A DNA stretch of 64,000 nt, taken from the NCBI GenBank assembly GCA_965203505.1, contig OZ241880.1, positions 496,001 to 560,000 of the forward strand. The letters run 5' to 3'. Positions within the stretch are counted from its first letter, which is position 1; every line of letters begins with the position of its first letter. The notes beneath the pieces were generated by a model. It saw only the letters and a program-made list of their open reading frames with translations. It ran no database searches and was not told the DNA's origin. Source of the DNA: Bin127 sp965203505. GTDB taxonomy: Bacteria > Chloroflexota > Dehalococcoidia > Lucifugimonadales > Lucifugimonadaceae. A program made the translations under genes and the position numbers. Positions 16,016 to 25,692 of this stretch are shown piece after piece.

Positions 16016-17026
16016 ATGTATGTTGGCACACAGGTCGGAGCGCGGGATGACGCAGATCTTACTCAGTGGGCGCAGCTCGGGGTCTTGAACGTTTGCAGCG
16101 ATCCTCGCGAAGGTAATGCACATACGTGGACGCGAGACGACCTCGCAAGTTGGCGGGAACACGTCAACTCGTTCGGTATCGAGCTGGATATGATCCAACT
16201 CCCGCTCTCTTCAACGCCGATCGAAATCGCACAAGCTCCTAGCATCATGCTTGGGATCGATCCCGACCGCGACCGTGAGATAGAAATCGTCAACACTCTG
16301 ATCGAGAACTGCGCCGCGGTAGGCATACCATCGGTCAAATACAACATGAACCTCATCGGAATCCCACGTTCCGAGCGGGAGTCTGGTCGTGGAGGTTCAA
16401 GCAACTCGACTTTCCGATACGAGAAGGTGAAGCACGAGGACCAACCCGGCATCGCTGGCGAAGTCTCCGAGGATGAATTCTGGGAACGGATCGATTATTT
16501 CCTCGAACGCGTGGTTCCCGTTGCCGAAGAGAACAAGGTCCGATTGGCGTGCCACCCTCACGACCCGTATACTCCTCCGGGCTTCCGTGGCGTAACGCGA
16601 GTTTTGGGCACTCCCGAAGGGTTGAAAAAGTTCGTGCACATGCACGATAACCCATACCATGGCCTCAACTTCTGCCAAGGAACTGTCTCGGAGATGCTCG
16701 ACGATCCAGGCGAAGAGATCTACGACATCATCCGCTACTTCGGCAGCCGCGACAAGATCTTCAACGTGCACTTCCGCAACATCCGCGGTCACAAACTCGA
16801 CTTCATGGAGGTGTTTCCGGATGAAGGCAGCGTCAACATGTTCGAGTGCATCAAGGTCTACCAAGAAGTTGGCTACAAATACATGCTCATGCCCGACCAC
16901 GTCCCGCAGATCGCCGGGCGCGACCCACAAGGAACCGCGTTCGCCTTCGTCTACGGCTACATCACCGCCTTGCTGCAAGCGATCGGCGAGCCGCGCACGC
17001 AGCCTTGGGTCACCAAAGGGCCTTGA
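16016..17026 (+). CDS. uxuA: Mannonate dehydratase (UxuA-like)
   Basis: Protein of 336 residues resembling D-mannonate dehydratase, a metal-dependent TIM barrel that converts D-mannonate to 2-keto-3-deoxy-gluconate in hexuronate breakdown. Visible family motifs: 'GIPSVKYNMNLIG', 'RLACHPHDPY' (metal ligands), 'GLNFCQGTVSEM', 'KIFNVHFRNIRG' and 'YMLMPDHVPQ'. The ATG at 16016 is preceded by GGAG seven bases upstream and starts the conserved N-terminus (MYVGTQVG); the much longer upstream open frame is repeat sequence. Followed 12 bp later by an MscS-type channel. A second mannonate dehydratase-like enzyme of unrelated enolase fold lies at 37307-38611. Substrate assignment is by family; related proteins act on other sugar acids. 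Confidence 0.8.
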   Translation: MYVGTQVGARDDADLTQWAQLGVLNVCSDPREGNAHTWTRDDLASWREHVNSFGIELDMIQLPLSSTPIEIAQAPSIMLGIDPDRDREIEIVNTLIENCAAVGIPSVKYNMNLIGIPRSERESGRGGSSNSTFRYEKVKHEDQPGIAGEVSEDEFWERIDYFLERVVPVAEENKVRLACHPHDPYTPPGFRGVTRVLGTPEGLKKFVHMHDNPYHGLNFCQGTVSEMLDDPGEEIYDIIRYFGSRDKIFNVHFRNIRGHKLDFMEVFPDEGSVNMFECIKVYQEVGYKYMLMPDHVPQIAGRDPQGTAFAFVYGYITALLQAIGEPRTQPWVTKGP

Positions 17027-17038
17027 TTTCCCGATAAA

Positions 17039-18187
17039 TTGTCCAACTTAGACAGCGAATACACCATAGCCATCATCATCGCCGTCGCCACGGTGGTGGT
17101 GGCGATCGTCTTGGAGATCGCCCTCAAGATCGCCAAGAACCGCATGCGCGCGAACAACGAAGACTTCGTCCCTGGACCCAAATACGTCGTCCTAGAAGCC
17201 ATTGACGGTCCGGCCATCCTAATGGTCCTCCTGATCGGCGGAACTTACTCAGGTTTTCTCGCCTTGGACCACTGGCAAACAGGCCGCGCCCTAGAAGCCG
17301 ACATCGCCATACTCGTCCAAAGGGCCGGCAGCGTCGCAGTCGTAGGTGTGGGCGCCTTTCTTGCATCCCGGATTGGTGCATTATTACTCGATTGGTACGC
17401 TGAACACGTAGCTGCCAAGACATCGACGCAACTCGATGACCAGCTGATCCCGTCGTTCAAGCGGATGTTGCCGATCTTGGTGTACGCGCTGGCAATCCTA
17501 TGGGCGTTGGCGATATTCGAGATCGAGATCAGTCCATTGCTCGCAACGCTGGGCATCGGCGGCATCGCGATCGCGCTGGCGGCGCAACCAACTTTGTCCA
17601 ACTACTTCGCAGGCACATACGTCATCTCGGAGGGCGAGATCGAACCCGGCGACTTCATCGAGATTGAAGGCGGACCATCCGGCTTCGTAGAAGACATCTC
17701 TTGGAGGAGCACTAAACTACGCTCCCGCTTCAACAACCTCATCATCATCCCCAACTCGATGATGTCAGACAACATGATCACCAACTACTCCCGCCCAGCG
17801 TTGGCGATGAACGTCATCGTCACAGGCGGCGTCAGCTACTCGTCTGATCTCCAGCAAGTCGAAGACATCCTGATGGAGGTCGCGACCAAGATAGTGGTTG
17901 AATCTGAACATGCGGTTACGGAGACTGAGCCTCGTGCAGGTTTCAGCGTCTTCGGCGATTCGAATATTGATTTCTGGGTATTCATACAAGCGACGGATCG
18001 AGCCGGCTCGTTCCAACTCAAAAGCCAGTTGATCAAGCAGATCCACGAGCGATTCAACGAAGCGGGAGTCGTTATCAACTACCCGATCCGACATCTGGTT
18101 GTGGACGACGTGCCCGAGGAGGAAGCGGAAACCGAGCGCGAACCCACGCCTCCGGAGCAGATAGTGGAGTTCGTGCGGAAGAATTAA
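17039..18187 (+). CDS. MscS-family mechanosensitive channel
   Basis: Protein of 382 residues with about four or five N-terminal membrane segments and a canonical MscS core: pore helix 'LLATLGIGGIAIALAAQPTL' followed by 'SNYFAGTYVISEGEIEPGDF' (beta domain), 'SWRSTKLRSRFNNLIIIPNS' and a C-terminal alpha/beta domain. MscS channels release solutes on hypo-osmotic shock. The start is a TTG with no strong ribosome site 12 bp after the mannonate dehydratase stop, so translation may be coupled. The C-terminus is acidic ('EEEAETERE'). Confidence 0.85.
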   Translation: MSNLDSEYTIAIIIAVATVVVAIVLEIALKIAKNRMRANNEDFVPGPKYVVLEAIDGPAILMVLLIGGTYSGFLALDHWQTGRALEADIAILVQRAGSVAVVGVGAFLASRIGALLLDWYAEHVAAKTSTQLDDQLIPSFKRMLPILVYALAILWALAIFEIEISPLLATLGIGGIAIALAAQPTLSNYFAGTYVISEGEIEPGDFIEIEGGPSGFVEDISWRSTKLRSRFNNLIIIPNSMMSDNMITNYSRPALAMNVIVTGGVSYSSDLQQVEDILMEVATKIVVESEHAVTETEPRAGFSVFGDSNIDFWVFIQATDRAGSFQLKSQLIKQIHERFNEAGVVINYPIRHLVVDDVPEEEAETEREPTPPEQIVEFVRKN

Positions 18188-18265
18188 ACCGTGATTGGCG
18201 AACTCGGCACACAAATGAAGTGATTGAAACGCCGATGTGCGCTGTAGGTGCATAGAATCGCCTCC

Positions 18266-21200
18266 ATGCCCACCTACCCTCATATAGAGCGTTACTACGC
18301 CGAGTTGACGGATCTTATTGAGTTCGGTGGGTCGGACAACGAGCTAAACATACGCCCAGCGTTTCAGAACTGCTTGGACGGTTACTGTTCAGACAACCGC
18401 GAGCGTCTCAAGTTGGTGCCGGAGCTTGGCGCTGATGGCGGCATCCCCGACGGCACCGTCAAAGACTCCCTACGCATGGCACGCGGCTACTGGGAGGCAA
18501 AAGACACCCACGACGATCTAGACACCGAGATCCAACGGAAATTCAATCGCGGCTACCCGCGCGACAACATCCTCTTCGAAGACTCCGAAACCGCCGTACT
18601 GTTCCAAAACCGAGAAGAGACAATGCGGGTCGACATGCGAGAACCCGCCGATCTCAACCGAATCATTCTCCGCTTCCTGAATTACGAACTCCCGCAAATC
18701 GAGGAGTTCCGCCACGCACAGGATCAGTTCAAATCCGACCTGCCCACCGTCCTTGAAAACCTCCGTCAGTCTGTCGAAGAGGCCGAGGCGAACAACCCGG
18801 AGTACCAGCAACACGCCGCCGAATTTCTCGAACAGTGCCGTCAGAGCATCAGCCCGGCCGTCTCCGAAGCCGATGTGCGCGAGATGCTCCTGCAACACAT
18901 CCTCACGCAGGACATCTTTCTGCGCGTCTTCGCAGAAGACCAGTTCCACCGCGAGAACAACATCGCCGCACATCTGACCGCCCTCGAGAACACATTCTTC
19001 ACCGGCGATGTGCGTCGCCAAGCCATCGATCGACTGCGCGCCTATTACGGCGCCATCGGTCGCGCCGCTGACGAGATCGCCGACTACTCGGAAAAGCAGC
19101 AGTTCCTCAAAGCCATCTACGAAGACTTCTACAAGACCTACAACCCCGCCGCCGCTGACCGCTTAGGCGTCGTCTACACGCCCAACGAAATCGTCGACTT
19201 CATCATCCGAGGCACCGACCACCTGCTCCAGAAACACTTCGGACGAACTCTGGCAGACGACAATGTCCAAATCCTCGACCCCGCAACCGGCACCGGCACC
19301 TTCATCACCAGCCTCATCGATTACCTTCCAGCCGACCGTCTCGAATACAAATACCTCAACGAAATCCACGCCAACGAAGTCGCAATCCTCCCCTACTACA
19401 TCGCAAACCTGAACATCGAATACAGCTACCGCGAGAAGACCGGCGAATATCTAGAATTCCCCAACCTCTGCTTCGTAGACACCCTCGACAACATGGACTG
19501 GCAACAGTCAGGTAGCACAGGCGGAGCAGTAACCCGGCAGGGCGGATTCAATCTCGGTGGCCTCTCTGTGGACAACTGGATACGCATCCAAGAACAGAAC
19601 GACAAACCCATCAGCGTAATCATCGGCAATCCGCCATACAACGCCAACCAGCAGAACGAAAACGACAACAACCGAAATCGTACCTATCCCGAGATTGACC
19701 GTCGCATCAGCGAGACCTACATCGCCGCGAGCAACGCCCAGAAAACCAAGCAGTATGACATGTACAAGCGTTTTATCCGCTGGGCTTCTGATCGGTTGAC
19801 CGACGACGGGGTAATTGCGTTCATCACAAACCGTGCCTATTTGGACGCCTATCAGGACGATGGATTTCGCAAGATCGTTGCCGATGAGTTTACTGATATA
19901 TACGTGCTGGATCTCGGTTCAGACGTACGCCGTAATCCAACAATCGCGGGAACCACTCACAACGTTTTTGGAATACAAACTGGTGTGGCTATAGGTTTCT
20001 TTGTTCGCGAAAAAACAACCTCGGACGGTTGTGCTGTTCAGTACAGTCGTCGCGAAGATGAGGAGCTTGCCAACGATAAACTTTCGTACTTGAGGGATGT
20101 CGATCTGCATGAAGTCCCTTTTTGCAAGATATCTCCAGATGCCAAATCGCTTTGGCTCAACCAATCCACGACTGGTTTTGGGGAACTCCTTGCCCTCGCT
20201 AACCGACAAACCAAGTACGCCAAAACAACCAACGACCAAAACGCGTGTTTTGGTTTGTATACGATGGGCGTTGCAACGAATCGAGACGATTGGGTTTACG
20301 ATTTTTCGGTTACTAACTTGCGAACAAAAGCTTTGTTTTTCGCCGATGTCTATAACGATCTAATCGACGACGACACCGAAGCATTCGCGCCCGTTATCAA
20401 GTGGAGCCGGGACTTGCGCAACGAATTCCAGCGAGGGAAGCGGATCTTGTACAACGAAGCTAATCGCGTCCAAACGCTTTTTCGCCCCTTTGTTGTGAAA
20501 CATCATTTCGCCGATTTCACTATGAATGATGTGCTGACTCAAAACCATTACTCGATTTTCGGCGATGGTCTGAACCTTCCGAACACGGCCATTGCTTTCT
20601 GCGCAAACAGGAAGTACTTCTACGTTTTGGCATCAGATAAACCTGTCGATCTTCACTTCACAGGCGATACTCAATGCCTTCCCCTCTACCGCTACACCTC
20701 CGAAGGCGAACGCGTCAGCAACATTACCGAGTACGGACTTCGACAAATCCGAGACCACTTCGGAGACGACGACATCACCGCCGAGGACATCTTCGCCTAC
20801 ACCTACGCGGTTCTGCAAGATCCCAAATATCGCGAAGCCTACGCAGTCGATCTCCTGCAGGAGTTTCCTCGCTTGTTTTTGCATGACGACTTCCACACGT
20901 GGGTAAGCTCGGGTCAGGAACTCCTAGACCTCCACATCGGCTTCGAATCGGCATCACCTTGGAAGCTAAATCGCGTTGAGCAACGAAAACCATCAGGCAA
21001 CCCCCGCCTCCGCGCTGACAAAGAACGCGGCACCATCACCCTCGACAACCAAACCACACTAACCGGCATCCCCGACTCGGCTTGGGAATACCGCCTCGGT
21101 AGCCGCTCCGCGCTCGAATGGGTCCTCGACCAATACAAAGAGCGCAAACCCAGAGACCCGACCATCCGCGAACGCTTCAACACCTACCGCTTCGCCGACC

Positions 21201-21340
21201 ACAAAGAACACGTCATCGACCTCCTCCAACGCGTCACCACCGTGAGCGTCGAAACCGTTCGCATCGTCAACCAGCTGGCCGAACTCTCCGACATCAGCAC
21301 TAGCCAAGAGCGGGGTTCCAAACAATCGGCAACGCGTTAG
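18266..21340 (+). CDS. Single-chain restriction-modification enzyme (Type IIG/ISP-like)
   Basis: Protein of about 1024 residues combining nuclease, adenine methyltransferase and specificity parts. Near the N-terminus 'GGIPDGTVKD...YWEAKD' fits a PD-(D/E)xK nuclease. A helical connector follows. The methyltransferase core has 'QILDPATGTGTFI' (SAM binding) and 'VIIGNPPYNAN' (NPPY, N6-adenine type). The C-terminal third would be the target recognition domain. It lacks the helicase module of Type ISP enzymes such as LlaBIII, so Type IIG is the better label. The ATG at 18266 is chosen; a GTG at 18248 adds six residues. The section 19.7-20.65 kb is AT-richer than the rest, which suggests an exchanged recognition domain. 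It sits beside a TIR/membrane protein pair. Confidence 0.85.
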   Translation: MPTYPHIERYYAELTDLIEFGGSDNELNIRPAFQNCLDGYCSDNRERLKLVPELGADGGIPDGTVKDSLRMARGYWEAKDTHDDLDTEIQRKFNRGYPRDNILFEDSETAVLFQNREETMRVDMREPADLNRIILRFLNYELPQIEEFRHAQDQFKSDLPTVLENLRQSVEEAEANNPEYQQHAAEFLEQCRQSISPAVSEADVREMLLQHILTQDIFLRVFAEDQFHRENNIAAHLTALENTFFTGDVRRQAIDRLRAYYGAIGRAADEIADYSEKQQFLKAIYEDFYKTYNPAAADRLGVVYTPNEIVDFIIRGTDHLLQKHFGRTLADDNVQILDPATGTGTFITSLIDYLPADRLEYKYLNEIHANEVAILPYYIANLNIEYSYREKTGEYLEFPNLCFVDTLDNMDWQQSGSTGGAVTRQGGFNLGGLSVDNWIRIQEQNDKPISVIIGNPPYNANQQNENDNNRNRTYPEIDRRISETYIAASNAQKTKQYDMYKRFIRWASDRLTDDGVIAFITNRAYLDAYQDDGFRKIVADEFTDIYVLDLGSDVRRNPTIAGTTHNVFGIQTGVAIGFFVREKTTSDGCAVQYSRREDEELANDKLSYLRDVDLHEVPFCKISPDAKSLWLNQSTTGFGELLALANRQTKYAKTTNDQNACFGLYTMGVATNRDDWVYDFSVTNLRTKALFFADVYNDLIDDDTEAFAPVIKWSRDLRNEFQRGKRILYNEANRVQTLFRPFVVKHHFADFTMNDVLTQNHYSIFGDGLNLPNTAIAFCANRKYFYVLASDKPVDLHFTGDTQCLPLYRYTSEGERVSNITEYGLRQIRDHFGDDDITAEDIFAYTYAVLQDPKYREAYAVDLLQEFPRLFLHDDFHTWVSSGQELLDLHIGFESASPWKLNRVEQRKPSGNPRLRADKERGTITLDNQTTLTGIPDSAWEYRLGSRSALEWVLDQYKERKPRDPTIRERFNTYRFADHKEHVIDLLQRVTTVSVETVRIVNQLAELSDISTSQERGSKQSATR

Positions 21341-21343
21341 TCT

Positions 21344-21808
21344 ATGGTTATTGGCGTGAGTGACTGTGGACACGATCGCGAAGATATCCGGACGCATCTC
21401 CAGATGATGCAGTCGGTGATCACGCGCATGGCGGATAACAGCCGCGCCTGCAAGACATGGGCGGTTACGTTGGTAGCGGCAATCCTGGTCGTGGTTGCTA
21501 GGTTCGGTGGTGGGAACAACGATACGGCTTTCGGCGAGAACGCGGCGCTGTTAGCCCTTGTTCCGACGATCCTATTCTGGTTGTTGGACGGCTACTATTT
21601 GGCGCAAGAGCGAGGTTTCCGAAAGAGTTACGACAGGTTTGTTTCGCGCCATAACGCTGGCCAACGCGAGGATGGTGCGTTGTTCAAGATTGAGCCTCTG
21701 GGCGCAGGAAAACTCCAAACGATCCTCTGCATGGGGCGGTTCGCAACCGCGTCTCTATACGTGACGATGAGTGCGTTGATCGTCCTATTCGTTCTAATCT
21801 CGGGCTAG
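21344..21808 (+). CDS. Small membrane protein, TIR partner candidate
   Basis: Protein of 154 residues. The N-terminus carries 'HLQMMQSVITRMADNS', then 'CKTWAVTLVAAILVVVARF' (TM1), 'ALLALVPTILFWLLDGYYLA' (TM2), a soluble stretch, and a C-terminal 'LYVTMSALIVLFVLI' (TM3). I recall this 'Q.VI.RMA.NS..K.W.VTLVAA' pattern from small membrane proteins encoded next to ThsB/MTH538-type TIR proteins; that recollection needs a search. The ATG is three bases after the restriction-modification stop, so the two are probably cotranscribed. It converges on the TIR gene (26 bp between stops). A membrane effector or sensor role is inferred. Confidence 0.7.
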   Translation: MVIGVSDCGHDREDIRTHLQMMQSVITRMADNSRACKTWAVTLVAAILVVVARFGGGNNDTAFGENAALLALVPTILFWLLDGYYLAQERGFRKSYDRFVSRHNAGQREDGALFKIEPLGAGKLQTILCMGRFATASLYVTMSALIVLFVLISG

Positions 21809-21834
21809 GACAGCTTACGGCAACCAAACTAGAC

Positions 21835-22485
21835 TCAACGGAGTTTGACGCGCTTGGGGACACGCAATGGGTCTTTCCATCCTCGGTTACAGTTCCCACT
21901 TCTGTTTTTCTTGAACTGCGTTTTGCCGATACTGGGATTGGTCCCTTTTCTGCGTTCAAAAGCCTCGTTGATCCACCGTCGGAAACGCCGGGTTACGTCT
22001 CGTTTTGGCCAGTTGTAGATTTTGGCATACGGATCGTCGCCACCAAGGTTGATCGCCAGTTTCGGCGGCAAGACTCGGGGGTTGATCGTCTTATTGCCAC
22101 GTTTCGAGTTGCTGGGCAGCAATATCCCTACAAGACCACATCTGGAGTTCTTCTTCGTGGCTCGGAGACTAGAACCGATCTCCCAATCGACATGTTTGCG
22201 TTGCCATGTACAGTTGCCGATCAGCACCACCGTCACAGTTGCACCGCGGATAAATTCATCCCGTATTCGCTGCCGAACCGTTTCAGTTTTCAAAGGATTG
22301 TCGTCAATGTCATCGTCGTGAACAGACTTGTCGATGATGCTTCCTTTGAGCAGCTCCGTGAATCGCTCTTTGTAAGGTCGATCAGCATCGCAGTCGTGGT
22401 AGCTGATGAAAACTTGGCGTTTGGGTATCTCTGGCTCGCGCTTTTCCCGAGATTTTCGATTCTTGATGTTGCTAGTTCTCGCCAT
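21835..22485 (-). CDS. MTH538/ThsB-type TIR-like protein
   Basis: Protein of about 216 residues with a TIR-like domain of the MTH538 (DUF1863) type: 'RQVFISYHDCDADRPYKERF', 'IIDKSVHDDDI', 'RIRDEFIRGATVTVVLIGNC' and 'WQRKHVDWEIGSSL'. In Thoeris systems such proteins (ThsB) sense phage and make a NAD-derived signal. The C-terminus is basic and unusual ('RRFRRWINEAFERRKG' and 'VPKRVKLR'). The ATG at 22485 starts eight bases after the aminopeptidase stop, with AGG upstream; an in-frame start at 22512 overlaps that gene. No ThsA homologue is in the window; the neighbouring membrane protein is the likely partner. Confidence 0.8.
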   Translation of the reverse strand: MARTSNIKNRKSREKREPEIPKRQVFISYHDCDADRPYKERFTELLKGSIIDKSVHDDDIDDNPLKTETVRQRIRDEFIRGATVTVVLIGNCTWQRKHVDWEIGSSLRATKKNSRCGLVGILLPSNSKRGNKTINPRVLPPKLAINLGGDDPYAKIYNWPKRDVTRRFRRWINEAFERRKGTNPSIGKTQFKKNRSGNCNRGWKDPLRVPKRVKLR

Positions 22486-22493
22486 GACGGAAC

Positions 22494-25082
22494 CTACCCG
22501 TTCGCTAGCCAATCCGTCAGCGGTCCAACTTCCTTTTGCCGCGATGCCATGTTGACGTCTAGCCGTTCCAAGTGCTGCTCCAGTGTGAGTTCGCCGGTGG
22601 GCACGCTGTGCGTTTCGAAGAATTGCTTGATGTCGGCTGCCTGCTCAGGTTTGGACAGCGATTGAACGCCGCTGACCATCCTCACGATGCTGTTGTCGGG
22701 ATATGCCTCAAGCATTTCGTCCCAGTGGGATTTGATGAACTCCCATGCAGAGAAGCCGTGATGGCGGTTGAACATGGCACCTCCGGCAAGGTACGGCGCG
22801 TCTTGCGAACGGACTTCGCCGTTTAGGCACATCTCTAACGTGTTCTGCATCTCGCCTCCGCCAGGGAATGAAGCAAGCAGGCTCATGTATCGGCGTTCCT
22901 CTTGCGGAGTGTCGGGATCTTTGAAGCGACCAAGGAAGACCTCGTAATCGCTGGCGGAGCCGACAATTGCGACCGCGCCGGCTGAGGCCGACGCCAAATT
23001 AGGCTCAATCGCCGCGCCTGAAAGGTAACCGTCGTGCATTTCACGCAACTTAGCCAACGCGTCTGCATCTCTTGCGGTAACTGCCAACGAGCGGGCAAGC
23101 ACGCCGCGCAACTCTAGATCACGAGGCGAATCGTCGTCACGCGGTTCCCAGCCCAAACGCGACAGCCCCGCGCTGTAGAGAGTTACCAACCGAGATCGAA
23201 GGTAATTCCTCGCGCCCTCGTCTTCGATGATGCGTTCCAAACTCGCCAAGTTGCGCGTCAACAGAGTCCACACATCCAAATCGTCCTCGTCCGAGTAACT
23301 CTCGGCGAGCCGAACGTAATCGATTGCAGACGAACTCCCAGCCGCCATCGCCGACCACTGATCGTCTGCAAGGCTGTAACGCTCGATGGCTTCCAAGTCA
23401 CCCATGGCGTCGCGCAGTGAGGTCATCAATTCAGGCGAGTAGTTGACCCTGTAAAAACCATTGCTGCCGCCGTTGGCGTTCACCCACTTAGCTTTGGCCA
23501 ATTCAGCGATTTCGACATCGTCTTCGGTCATCAGCATCTTCATGCTTCCGGTATTACCGTCGGAATCGGCGTACCTGATGCCCATCGGTATCGGCCAGAC
23601 CGTCTCATCGGCTTCGTCCGGCGATTTGTAGAAGAAACGCTGCTGCGTGAGGATTGTCTTCTCGCAGCCGTCGCACTGCTTGACGTTCACCAACGGATAT
23701 CCACGCTGGTAGATCCACGCGTCCATCGTGCTCCGGACCGGTTCGCCCGTGACCTCCTCGAGCGCGTCCCACAGGTCGGAAGTCTCGGTGTTGGCGTATG
23801 CGTGCTTCTTCAGGTAGTGGCGAATGCCATCGCGGAAGCGATCCGGTCCTAGGTGCTGTTCCAACATTCTCAGAACAGAGCCACCCTTTTCGTATGTCAG
23901 CAGGTCAAACATGCCGTCGGCGTCCGCAGGTGACTTCACCTCGTACTCGATAGGCCGCGTTTTTTGCAAAGAATCGACGTCGAACGCAGCGGAGCGTTCT
24001 AGGCTGAACTGGTCCCAGCGTCGCCATTCGGGATTGAACTTGTCGGTGCACATCGCCGCCATGAAGGTTGCGAACGCTTCGTTTAGCCAGATGCCGTTCC
24101 ACCACTCCATCGTCACGAGGTCGCCAAACCACATGTGGGCAAGCTCGTGTGCGATCACATCGGCGATTCTGAGGAGTTCAGGTTGCGTGGCGCGCTCAGT
24201 ATCCACGAGCAGGATCACTTCTCGGAATGTCACACATCCGAGGTTTTCCATCGCACCGAAAGCGAAGTCTGGGACTGCGACGAGGTCGAGTTTCTCGCCC
24301 GGATAGGGAATACCGTAGTAATCGGTGAAGTACTTCAGCGAAAACGCACCGGTCTCTAGCGCGAAAGGAGTTAGATGCCCTTTCCCTAACGGGTGGATGA
24401 TTCGCAACGGTACGCCATCGACATCCACTGGATCGGTAGCCTCGAACGGACCGACGATGAAGGCGACGAGGTACGTCGACATCTTGATCGTGGTACCGAA
24501 CTTGACGGTCCGTTCAGTCCCGTCGTCAGAAATTGTCTCTGAGATGATCGGACCGTTCGACGCCGCGAAGAGGTCGACCGGAACGGTCAGCGCGACTTCG
24601 AACGAGGCCTTCATCGCCGGTTCGTCGAAACACGGAAACGCCTGCCGGGCGTCGGTACTTTCGAATTGGGTAGTTGCGATTTTCCGCTCTTCACCAGATT
24701 CGTCCGTGAACGTGGAGATGTAAAACCCAGCGAGTTTGCGGTTTAGGATGCCGTCGAAATCGATAAATAGCGTGTACGAGCCGGATGGTGCTTCGCTCTC
24801 GAGGTGGATCGTGACGCGTTCGAGCCCTTCGTCGTAGGTGAAATCGGATGCTTCGATCATGTTGCTGCCACCGACCAGACGCGCCGACTTCAGTTCGATC
24901 TCTTTGGCGTTGAGGACAATCTCGGAGACAGTTTCGGTTGTGTCGATGGAAATGTCGACGTTTCCGGTGAAGGTCTCGGATTCGAGATCTGGGGTCAGGT
25001 GTAGGTTGTAGTGGCTCGGGTTTACCGAGGTTGGTAGGCGGTAGGGGTTGGATTCGGTGGTGGAAGCTTCAGTTTGAGGCAT
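22494..25082 (-). CDS. M1-family aminopeptidase
   Basis: Zinc aminopeptidase of about 862 residues. The substrate-binding motif 'GAMENLG' and the zinc motif 'HELAHMWFGDLVTMEWWNG' followed by 'WLNEAFATF' (HEXXH-18-E) are intact. The catalytic Tyr region ('YEKGGSVLRML') and the C-terminal ERAP1-like helical domain are present, so the protein is full length and closer to the puromycin-sensitive type than to E. coli PepN. It cleaves N-terminal residues from peptides, probably in the cytoplasm as no signal peptide is seen. The ATG at 25082 begins the conserved 'YRLPTSVNPSHYNLHL' region; the ORF can be extended 17 codons upstream without support. Confidence 0.9.
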   Translation of the reverse strand: MPQTEASTTESNPYRLPTSVNPSHYNLHLTPDLESETFTGNVDISIDTTETVSEIVLNAKEIELKSARLVGGSNMIEASDFTYDEGLERVTIHLESEAPSGSYTLFIDFDGILNRKLAGFYISTFTDESGEERKIATTQFESTDARQAFPCFDEPAMKASFEVALTVPVDLFAASNGPIISETISDDGTERTVKFGTTIKMSTYLVAFIVGPFEATDPVDVDGVPLRIIHPLGKGHLTPFALETGAFSLKYFTDYYGIPYPGEKLDLVAVPDFAFGAMENLGCVTFREVILLVDTERATQPELLRIADVIAHELAHMWFGDLVTMEWWNGIWLNEAFATFMAAMCTDKFNPEWRRWDQFSLERSAAFDVDSLQKTRPIEYEVKSPADADGMFDLLTYEKGGSVLRMLEQHLGPDRFRDGIRHYLKKHAYANTETSDLWDALEEVTGEPVRSTMDAWIYQRGYPLVNVKQCDGCEKTILTQQRFFYKSPDEADETVWPIPMGIRYADSDGNTGSMKMLMTEDDVEIAELAKAKWVNANGGSNGFYRVNYSPELMTSLRDAMGDLEAIERYSLADDQWSAMAAGSSSAIDYVRLAESYSDEDDLDVWTLLTRNLASLERIIEDEGARNYLRSRLVTLYSAGLSRLGWEPRDDDSPRDLELRGVLARSLAVTARDADALAKLREMHDGYLSGAAIEPNLASASAGAVAIVGSASDYEVFLGRFKDPDTPQEERRYMSLLASFPGGGEMQNTLEMCLNGEVRSQDAPYLAGGAMFNRHHGFSAWEFIKSHWDEMLEAYPDNSIVRMVSGVQSLSKPEQAADIKQFFETHSVPTGELTLEQHLERLDVNMASRQKEVGPLTDWLANG

Positions 25083-25273
25083 TCGGTTTCTCGGTTTGAA
25101 TGTTAGTCGAGCCGCGTTTAACAAACGGCACAATATTTGAATCTAACAACTGGCGCGCAGTGGGAACGTAGATTCTGTTTCGCCATTTCGGAACTGACAA
25201 ACGTTCTCGTCGGATAGGATGGGACGCATGTGGTGACGCTCAGCTTTAAGATTCAGTTAGAGAGGTACTTTTT

Positions 25274-25636
25274 ATGGGTCTTACTCATGTAACCGCAACA
25301 GTCCGGAACCCCGCTGATCCCGAGAAGACGTGGGAAGGGCTGTTCTTGGTTGACACCGGCGCGACCGACTGTCTGGTGCCGCGGCGTCATTTGGAGGAGA
25401 TAGGCTTGCAACCGAAAGGTGAACGCATATATGCGTTGGCCGACGGGAGCGAGATTCGAATGTCCATCACGACCGGGGATGTCGAATTCATGGGAGAGGT
25501 CGTCGGCGCGACGATCGTGATGGGTGATGAGGAAGCCGAACCGTTGCTCGGAGTTACAGCATTGGAGTCGGTGGGAATTGAGGTCGATCCGCGGAATCAG
25601 GAGCTACGTCGGATGCCGTTTGTGCGGTTGAGGTAG
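25274..25636 (+). CDS. Retropepsin-like aspartic protease
   Basis: Protein of 120 residues with the aspartic-protease signature 'GLFLVDTGATDCLVP' (DTGA) and the second-half motif 'PLLGVTALESVGIEVD'. This is the single-domain, retroviral-type (clan AA) fold, which dimerises to form an active site. AGAGG lies about nine bases before the ATG. It stands alone between two minus-strand operons. Bacterial members are mostly uncharacterised, so substrate and role cannot be stated. Confidence 0.8.
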   Translation: MGLTHVTATVRNPADPEKTWEGLFLVDTGATDCLVPRRHLEEIGLQPKGERIYALADGSEIRMSITTGDVEFMGEVVGATIVMGDEEAEPLLGVTALESVGIEVDPRNQELRRMPFVRLR

Positions 25637-25650
25637 TTGTCCGCCCACCT

Positions 25651-25692
25651 ATGGGTACTCGCTTTCGCGGGAATGAGGTCGCAACGGGCCGC
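25651..25692. repeat. REP-like dispersed repeat
   Basis: Contains 'CGCTTTCGCGGGAATGAGG', the inverted form of the widespread TCATTCCCGCGAAAGCG palindrome; a relative lies near 10257. It sits between two convergent stops. Confidence 0.5.
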
